Assembly (NCBI GenBank): GCA_026027325.1
Contig: JAMSLZ010000001.1
Coordinates: 682,001-746,000, forward strand
Length of the DNA: 64,000 nucleotides
Direction of reading: 5' to 3'
Origin: Actinomucor elegans
Taxonomy: Eukaryota; Mucoromycota; Mucoromycetes; Mucorales; Mucoraceae
Made by a program: the position numbers and the translations under genes. The notes under the pieces were generated by a model. It saw only the letters and a list, made by a program, of their open reading frames with translations, was not told where the DNA came from and did no database searches. Below are positions 56,999-64,000 of the stretch, one piece after another; the stretch's first letter is position 1, and every line of letters starts with the position of its first letter.

Positions 56999-57276
56999 TC
57001 CTCTTTTTTATATATATATACAATTCAACTCTAGAAGGCTTTCACTAAAGAGCAGTATCCAGTGAATCCATGATCTACCTAGCAAACCCGGATATCAAAC
57101 CGAACGATTCTTTTATTATACACGCAGATCAAGCCTACATTCCTTTTTCAAATAATAAACCCAAAAAAACTATTGAAACCTTAGTCATTTAGACTCATTG
57201 TGACTTTTTAGATGCGCATATCGTTAGTTCACCTTTTATTTGTTCTTTTTTTTTTCTTTTCTTTTTTAATACGACA

Positions 57277-58035
57277 ATGACGCTCAAGGAAATCTGGATA
57301 GTTCGACATGGTTATCGTCAAGACTGGGTTACTGATACACCATATTTACCTACACATCTAAAAAACGATCCTCCACTGTCTGATCTAGGCCGTAAACAGG
57401 CTCAAGAACTAGCCGTATTCCTCAAAAACAAGCCTATCGATAGAATTTATTCCTCTCCTTTCTATCGCGTATTGGAAACAGTATACCCTCTCGTCCAAGC
57501 ACGCAATAATAGTATACCTCTCTATGCAGATTATAGCATGGCGTATAGTAGTTAAAACGCGTATGTTATGCTTGTTTACTAACAAACTGCTTATAGTGAA
57601 TGGTATGGTGGTGCTTACGATACCTATTTACCTTGTGCTCCTCTAACCGAATTAAAGCAACTTTTTCCTCTACTCAATATTACAGAACATCAGTCCACAA
57701 TTCCTTTACCTACTGGTATTGAAACTGCTCAAGACTGTCATATTCGCGTAAAAAGAGGTCTTGATTTGCTAATAACAGCATTGGATACTGAACCTAACGG
57801 TCCTAGTACAATTTTACTCTCAGGTCATGCCGCTACTGCAATCTGTGCTGTCCGTGGGTTACTCAACGATGCCAATTACCCGGTGCGATGCGGTGTTTGC
57901 TCGCTTTCACGACTTGAGCGTCAACAGGATGGCAGTTGGCAATTAACCCAAAACGGTGATTGCAGTCATTTAAGCGACGGTGAGCAGCGTCACTGGACAT
58001 TTACAGGCGATATACCTGATTATGAAATAAAATAG
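57277..58035 (+). CDS. Histidine phosphatase superfamily protein (TFC7 / YNL108C-like)
   Basis: Two exons (57277..57542, 57597..58035) give 234 aa; the intron has a textbook TTACTAAC branch site. Catalytic features are WIVRHGYRQDW (RHG with the phosphohistidine), IYSSPFYRVLET (second Arg) and LLSGHAATAICAVRGLL (second His in SGHA). LSDLGRKQAQEL is the usual substrate-loop helix. In yeast the closest relatives are Tfc7 (tau55 of TFIIIC, N-terminal half) and Ynl108c. Length fits the free-standing phosphatase form, so a TFIIIC role is possible but not shown. The 3' end lies 10 bp from the end of SDHAF3 on the other strand. Confidence 0.82.
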
Positions 58036-58045
58036 TAACTTTTTT

Positions 58046-58508
58046 TTATTCAACCTTTTCACCCAACGATTTCTTCACTTGCTGTCTTAACTCGTATAAT
58101 TGACCCAGCTGTTCATCGCTCATCTTTTCTAATAATCCAGGATCAAGTCTTTTACCCCAGCCGCCATCCGTGGGTGTATTAAAACTTCGGACAAGAGGAT
58201 CATGAGAAGGTGCTGTGGAATCCTCGGCAAGTGGTGCAGTTTGACTTTGCATCAAGTCAAGGTACCTAATCAAAACAATGAGTCGAGTTATCGTTCTATT
58301 TTGAATTAATACATTACGATTGCCATTGAGACACAAATCCTACAATATGCGCAGGGTTTTCGATGTCTTTGTGTCGCTTGAACTCGGCCTTGACATAATC
58401 GTCACCCATGGCTCGCATGGCAGGTGGTAAAGAGCGATGAGAACGTAGAATTTCTCGGTAAAGCTTGAGAGGAGCCATCAAGATCTGTCCTTGTTGAAGA
58501 TTAGGCAT
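58046..58508 (-). CDS. SDHAF3: Succinate dehydrogenase assembly factor 3 (Acn9/Sdh7), LYR-motif protein
   Basis: Two exons, complement(58318..58508) and complement(58046..58265), give 136 aa. The LYR motif is in APLKLYREILRSHRSLP; the rest of the core reads MRAMGDDYVKAEFKRHKDIE, NPAHIVGFVSQW and YLDLM. The family sits in the mitochondrial matrix and protects the Fe-S subunit of complex II during assembly. The C-terminal ~65 residues hold a Pro/Ser segment and a helix (LLEKMSDEQLGQLYELRQQV). The gene is tail-to-tail with the histidine phosphatase, so the two 3' UTRs must overlap. Confidence 0.9.
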
Positions 58509-61500
58509 ATTGGTTATAATAAATAGGGAAAAAGGAATATGGTTTGATCAAAGAGCCCTGCAGTTATCTAAAAGCTTCCGTTTTGGATCAACCTTCTTTT
58601 TATTGGCGCTGTTATTGAAACACCAGACGGCTACAATAGTAGTATAGAATAAGTTGCAGGCAATAATGGTATCGTATCAGTGCAAGTACGAGTGGAATGC
58701 TTCATTCAGATAATATATAGTTTTGGTAGGACGAAATATCAATAACGAGAGACTACCTGAGCGATTGCTAAACGCCTCCAAAATGAAACACATACTACTG
58801 TGTTTTGGTTATAAGTAAAGGCGTAAAATTCCTGAAGTTCACACTAGTTATTGAGAAAGTACATTTTAGTTATTGAACATATTTGAAATGGATAAGTATT
58901 CTTGAATTCTTGCTAGATTTAGTAGTTCATTTCGCATATTAAATATAATGAGACTTGACATTTGACTGAAATCGGATGTAAGATTTATAGATCAATACTA
59001 TACATTTATATAATGCATATAATCTCCAGCTATCTAATCGCTCATAATATAATAAGTATTTTTTGTTTTGGTCACATAAAGGTTTTGAAAAATGCAACAG
59101 TTCATTCTGAGCATGGAGTACCAGTAGTTAGATGTGGCACTTGACCGAGATCTGCCGGGAGATCTATACATTTTATTGATAGATACTTGGATCGTATTCT
59201 ATTTACAGTTTGATGGCATAATGGTTTTAGCAGAATCACCGACTTTTTTTTTGGACTTAAAGTATTAATAAAATACAATATTTGATCAAGATTGGCCAAG
59301 AGATCTATTGCTCATTACTAGATCTATTTTATGCATTATATATATTCTGAGCGCTAACAGATAGCTATATACTATTTTTAAAATTTTAGTTAAAAGTAAT
59401 TCCGAAATATGTATCGATTTATTGTAAATATGTATAGGTAATCAAATGTGGTTTTTAACTGAGATCTGACAGGATCAATGTTGTAAGCAATCGCACAACC
59501 ACTAAGCTCTTCGGCAATTATTCCTAATAGGAGATACCCAATCAACTTTCACATACCAAAACGGCAAAGCATTAATCCGGCCTTACATTCGTGCTCTGAC
59601 GCTACCTGGTTAAACGCAAAATCAATCGCATCCAATAATTTGGGGGCGTCCATGCTAGTGCTTATTTTGTTGGTTAACCAGGTAGCGTCAGAGCACGAAT
59701 GTAAGGCCGGATTAATGCTTTGCCGTTTTGGTATGTGAAAGTTGATTGGGTATCTCCTATTAGGAATAATTGCCGAAGAGCTTAGTGGTTGTGCGATTGC
59801 TTACAACATTGATCCTGTTAGATCTCAGTTAAAAACCACATTTGATTACCTATACATATTTCGGAATTACTTTTAACTAAATTTCAAAGGATATATGATA
59901 TGTCTAGTGATTATCATTAAACTTATATATGTCTTACATATAAAAGAAAACTATTAAACACTACTTATCCTAATACTTTATGAAGTGATTGTGTTTTCTT
60001 TCTCAGATTATCTGATTTATTTTTGCTTCCAGTAGTTCCGGATTTCACAACCAATTTAATGAAAAATTTACTAAGCATAATTTATAACATTTCAGCATAA
60101 GTATTTGTAGGCTACTGATCAACACGAAAGCCCTGGGAATAGAAGCAAAATAAGTTTTATTAGGTACGACAGTCCATTCTAAACGTGAGTCACTAATTAG
60201 ATATGGCGTTTGACCGGAATTGAGGAAGAAATATATGGATCATTAGAACTAAATTTATAACAAATGTGCTTTTTACAGTCAACCGCTGAGATCTGATGTA
60301 CTTATTGAATTTTAATCAAACGATGGTTCTGATAGTAGCAGTAGTCCATTTTAAGCATGTCCTAACTACAAACAAGATGTGACATTAAACTAGATTCGGC
60401 TGAGGAGTATAGGGGTAAATTGAAAGTCGGTTAGTTTTAAGAATAATCCCGAAGATACTATCTCTGGCCCATTTTTTTTTTTTTTTTTTTTTTGTAGAGC
60501 ATGAAGTTGCCACTTTCAATGTATCATCGATTAACAAACATAGTTTAATATGCAAATGTTTTATATGTACTTCCGTCAGAAATACACGAGTTATGAGCGC
60601 TTTTAAAGACATAGGAAAATAAGCTTGCATCAAAGTAAACCCTTTGGATGGGAATATTCTTTACGATATTCGATGTACATTCGATTTTGTATGGACTTCA
60701 TTAATACGCTTTTTGCATATATAAGCAATTTCGATTTAAAGGATATTGAGAAATTATATTTGGGCAGATAAAAATTTATTTAGTCTTCCAATCGCTATGA
60801 TAAAGCACCTTTGTATTGATTTTAACAGTATTAAATGCATTATCTATTTACTCAACTTTAAAATGTATACGTGGATTCTGTTATACAAAAAGTTGCCATA
60901 TGAAGACGGGAATGAAATTTGGTTCTCAAACCAAGAAAGTATATCTAGCGTTCAAATGATATTCACACAGTACAAATGATATATCCAAGTTTCCAGTTTA
61001 TTTAAAGTTCTATATGTGTTTATTAGAACTGCTTTGCGCTGCCAATCATTGAACTGACCAGAGAATCGGAAACTCGGTCCAAGAAGTATGATCTGTTTGT
61101 GTTTACCCAATCATACTTTGTCAATATTTACTGTGTCAAGTAAAGATAAAGTTATGAGTACTTGTAGAGTATTTGGCATTATAACCAAAAGATATGAATG
61201 ATGAAATATCATCAGATTATTATGTTCATATTTTCTTCTTGCACAATATAAGAATATGATTATAAGTGGTTGAATTCATGAATGGATTACTCATAAAGTT
61301 CAAACTCATAATATAAATCAAGTAAGTCAAGGTATTACAAATGCAGACGATTCCGATTTCATTGCTGGAAAGAAAATTTTTTTTGAACATATAATCCGTG
61401 CCTTTACTGGCTGTTTTTTCCCCTTCTCTTTTCACTTTTAAATAGTAAAAAGATATAGCTGATAAACTACTACTACAACTACTAGTCTTAAATCACTTGG

Positions 61501-61564
61501 ATGAATATTCTTTCTTTCTTAATCCTATCATCGTCAAATATCATACTCAATAGTAATAGTCAGC
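58509..61564. other. 3-kb gene-poor region with diverged repeats
   Basis: No gene is recognised. Apart from the hairpin at 59385-59883, a loosely conserved unit recurs at about 59095-59180, 60160-60230 and 60335-60410 (AGT(C/T)CATT..AAGCATG, then TAGTTAGATGTGGCA.TTGACCGAGATCT-like words). The hairpin arms carry a related GTGGTTTTTAACTGAGATCT. A T-run lies at 60473-60494. Open frames at 60385-60633 and 60746-60979 are unrecognised. The last ~200 bp hold the MATE promoter. Confidence 0.5.
59385..59883. repeat. Hairpin-forming inverted repeat, arms ~210-229 bp, loop 60 bp
   Basis: 59385-59613 and 59674-59883 are reverse complements with almost no mismatch. The left arm has an extra ~21 bp (TCGATTTATTGTAAATATGTA), and there is one C/T-type change in CTGACAGGATC against GATCCTGTTAGATC. 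The inner edge is ACCTGGTTAA / TTAACCAGGT around a GC-richer loop. It encodes no protein. A transcript through it would fold into a ~200-bp duplex. It may be a fold-back transposon or a source of small RNAs. Confidence 0.9.
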
Positions 61565-63100
61565 ATGTCAACAATAACAGAGAATACACCTATATTAAGC
61601 AATAAACATCACCAAAAGAAAGGCTACACTCACGAGTTTAAATGGTTACTCAAAAATGCTATGCCATTGGTAATAAGCTATCTGCTACAAAATAGCTTAC
61701 AAAGCGTCAGTATTATTACTGCAGGACACTTGGTAACGTATTTATTAAATTCCATTTGTTAATTTACTTGCTAACTGTAATTAAAGGGCGCTAATGAGTT
61801 AGCTTCTGCTACGTTGGGTAGTATGTTTGTTACAATCACTGGTTTATCTGTAGCAACTGGCGCTACTTTATCACTAGATACTCTATGTTCTCAATCGTTT
61901 ACCAGCGCTGAAGATAAGACGATTGTAGGTCTTCACGTCCAACGCTGTTTAGCCTTCATGTCGCTTCTGTATATTCCCATCATCGCGCTTTGGTGGCATG
62001 CTGAGTATGTCTTTCTACTTTTAAGACAGGACCCTGTTGTTGCTCAATTAGCTGGTTCGTTTGTCCGTTGGATGATCTTGGCTGCACCAGCATTTGCTCT
62101 GTTTGAATCATTGAAGAAGATGTTGCAAGCACAAGGCATTTTCTATGCACCTACGTTGGTTTTGATGCTGGGCACACCTCTGAACCTGTTTCTCAATTAC
62201 GCTTTGGTCTGGATTCCTGCAGTCTCTCTTGGTTTCCGTGGTGCCCCTATTGCTAGCTGTATTTCCTATTGGTTGATTGTACTTTTGATGGCCTTGTACA
62301 TCTATCGTGTCGATGGTTATCAAGCATGGCCTCAATGGTCCACAAAAGCTGCTTTCAATATGAACCACTGGAAGCCCATGGTCAAATTAGCCGTGCCTGG
62401 TATCTTACTGATTTGTACAGAAACATGGGCCTATGAAATCATTGCCTTGGGCGCTAGTTGGATCGATACCCTCAATTTGGGTGCACAAAGCATCATTTTA
62501 ACCTCTATTACTGCTTTATATACCTTGGCCTTTGGTGTTGGCATTGCTGCTGCCAATCGTGTTGGCAACTTGCTGGGAGCTCAACGTCCCAAACAAGCTC
62601 GTCGTGCTGCTCGTACTGCACTCTGCGTCGGCACTGCTGTTGGTGCTTTCAATAGCTCTATCTTGTTCTTATGTCGCAAACAATGGGCCTACTTATTTAC
62701 TAGTGACCGCCAAGTTGCTCAGTTAGTTACAGACGTTTTGCCTTTGGTAGCTGTATTTGTGTTTGCTGATAATATTGCTGGTGTTGCAGACGGTGCCTTG
62801 AACGGTCTTGGCAAGCAGCATGTGGGCGCTTGGTGTAATTTGGCCTCCTATTATGTGTTTGCTTTGCCTATTGGATTTTGGTTATGTTTCCGTCATGCTT
62901 GGGGTTTAAAGGGTCTATGGGCTGCTTTAGCTGGCGCGTTGATAGCTGCCTGCTTAATTACTGTAGTGGTTTTGTTATGTTCTGATTGGAGGAAGGAAGC
63001 TGCTAAAGCAGAAGAAAGATCAAAAGAAGAAGAAAACCATTCAGTTAGCAGCAGCAGCAGCAGTAGTAGTAGTGTTTGTGACAGTCCTTTGCGAACTTAA
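61565..63100 (+). CDS. MATE family multidrug/toxic compound efflux transporter
   Basis: Two exons (61565..61732, 61787..63100) give 493 aa; the intron holds a TGCTAAC branch site. The protein has the expected set of about 12 hydrophobic helices. MATE signatures are NAMPLVISYLLQNSLQ in helix 1, the LSVATGATLSLDTLCSQSF segment after helix 2 (eukaryotic MATEs have GLxxALDTLCxQAxGA), and PVVAQLAGSFVRWMILAAPA. The second half has GIAAANRVGNLLGAQRPKQA, its pseudo-repeat. The C-terminus ends in a charged, Ser-rich cytosolic tail with a (AGC/AGT)n run at 63045-63072. Such fungal proteins (yeast Erc1-like) sit in vacuolar or plasma membrane and export organic compounds by H+ antiport. Confidence 0.9.
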
Positions 63101-63239
63101 TTTATTTTTCTGGAACATCTGATTCATGCTACTACTGAGCCTGTTCCATTGCATCATCATTGTTTCTCCACTATATAATAAGCGAAATCATATTCATCCT
63201 ATTTTTCTTTTTTCAATAAAAAGTGACTGCACAGTAATC

Positions 63240-63773
63240 ATGAATTCTCCACCTAATAATACTCAACCTTCAAGTTATAATAATCCATCTTTAGACTATA
63301 ACGTAAATAATAGTTATGGATTACCTCAAAATGCAGTACAACCAGATATTGTTACCGAAAAGAAGAGCAATTTACCTGGCTATGGCATGGCTGATACCAG
63401 TGGAATCACACCAATGCAAAGAGAACAGCAGCAAATTCAGCAGCAAATGCAAAATAATCCAGGTAATGGTTATCCTGGCGTGGTAGGTGGTACTCCAGCC
63501 GAATTTAAAGGTGTTCAAGGCTACGATGTACAAGGCAACCCTATCATCCCACTTTTTATCGCTCAAAGACATCAGATTGAACAGAGCCTCGGCCCTACTT
63601 GCAAAGACGGCAGTTATCACGATTTACGCATGCATCTGACCACTAAATCTTTATTCTTTGCTATTCTCATTATTCCATACTGTTGTGGTTGGCGAGGTAG
63701 TCGCATAACAGTATGTAAAAAATGCCATCAAAAGTTTCCTCAGATCATACTTCCTTCTGCACCTCAGCAGTAA
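63240..63773 (+). CDS. Small protein with Cys-rich hydrophobic C-terminus (BRI3/LITAF-like layout)
   Basis: Single exon, 177 aa, starting at the ATG at 63240 (no other ATG between it and the preceding stop region; an upstream ATG-less extension is unlikely). The N-terminal ~110 residues are Asn/Gln/Pro-rich (NTQPSSYNNPS, QQQIQQQMQNNPG, GNGYPGVVGGTP). The C-terminal ~60 hold CKDGSYHDLRMHLTTKSLFF, a hydrophobic stretch AILIIPYCCGW and VCKKCHQKF. A Cys pair, hydrophobic centre and second Cys pair resemble membrane-inserted zinc-ribbon proteins such as BRI3 or LITAF. I cannot name the family with certainty. Confidence 0.7.
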   Translation: MNSPPNNTQPSSYNNPSLDYNVNNSYGLPQNAVQPDIVTEKKSNLPGYGMADTSGITPMQREQQQIQQQMQNNPGNGYPGVVGGTPAEFKGVQGYDVQGNPIIPLFIAQRHQIEQSLGPTCKDGSYHDLRMHLTTKSLFFAILIIPYCCGWRGSRITVCKKCHQKFPQIILPSAPQQ

Positions 63774-63796
63774 GATAATAAAAGCTTTATTTGATA

Positions 63797-64000
63797 TTAC
63801 ATTTGCTTTTTAGAGGGGTAATTAGAAGAGAGATCGATTGTGACCATGGATAACACATCAGGATCTTGTTCGGTTAGACGCGACTTGCGTCTGGCGATTT
63901 CTTGAACTTTTTGCATAGTAAGTCGGTAAAGCCACCATGCCACGAGTACCAAAATAACTACGCCGCATCCCATCATCATCATAGCAATACGATGAGCGGA
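63797..64000 (-). CDS. C-terminal end of a membrane protein, cut by window edge
   Basis: A minus-strand frame open from the window end to a stop at 63797, 67 residues. It has one hydrophobic segment (MMMMGCGVVILVLVAWWLYRL), then a basic helix (KVQEIARRKSRLTEQD) and a short polar tail ending PSKKQM. It ends tail-to-tail 23 bp from the previous gene. The family cannot be told from this part. Confidence 0.55.
   Translation of the reverse strand, partial: SAHRIAMMMMGCGVVILVLVAWWLYRLTMQKVQEIARRKSRLTEQDPDVLSMVTIDLSSNYPSKKQM

Noticed and set aside
59600..59720. tRNA-like D-arm in the hairpin (GTAGCGTCAGAGCACG)
   Set aside because: No T-arm or acceptor pairing; the self-complementarity belongs to the long inverted repeat.

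Overview
The window looks like nuclear DNA of a filamentous fungus, most likely Mucoromycota (Mucorales). The AT-rich genome has many short introns (about 46-75 nt) with GT..AG ends and TACTAAC/TGCTAAC-type branch sites. Its genes are closest to fungal families: KIN1, IPI3, SPE2, ATP4, SQT1, HRR25 and SDHAF3. It also carries a LARGE-type GT49 glycosyltransferase and GCR1_C/Crypton and LINE remnants of the kind common in Mucorales. The placement is inferred from gene content; no marker gene settles the species. All exon-intron structures are my reconstructions by hand, checked by reading-frame arithmetic.

Layout. (1) 1-13.4 kb, housekeeping genes: the 3' part of a KIN1/MARK kinase, IPI3 (60S assembly), S-adenosylmethionine decarboxylase, a GT49 glycosyltransferase and a patatin-type lipase. 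(2) 13.6-20.0 kb: a bHLH-zipper transcription factor gene on the minus strand, split inside its third exon by a complete 5,239-bp CACTA transposon. The transposon has terminal inverted repeats, a 3-bp target duplication, subterminal repeats and two divergent intact genes. Removing it with one target copy restores an exact 364-codon reading frame. (3) 20-33 kb: a gene-poor stretch with a Tc1/mariner-type transposase, then a 2.1-kb nearly perfect inverted repeat. Each arm carries a secreted-type isochorismatase (YcaC-like) gene, and a third, diverged paralogue lies in the spacer. (4) 33.5-35.5 kb: ATP4 and a lysine-rich SMAP-domain protein. (5) 37.2-41.4 kb: a satellite array of exactly 25 monomers (171 or 166 bp). 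(6) 41.6-51.2 kb, a transposon graveyard: LINE 5' part, an intact 591-aa gene of unknown family, an inverted LINE 3' tail, a broken GCR1_C/Crypton-type gene and a 5'-truncated LINE with a candidate 11-bp target duplication. (7) 52.4-64 kb, a second housekeeping block: SQT1 and HRR25 (divergent), a TFC7-like histidine phosphatase, SDHAF3, a MATE transporter, a small membrane protein and the edge of another membrane protein. A 0.5-kb hairpin lies in the 3-kb gap before the MATE gene.

The least ordinary features are the CACTA insertion that truncates a transcription factor, the isochorismatase palindrome, the 171-bp satellite with higher-order structure, and the intact unknown gene set among dead retroelements.
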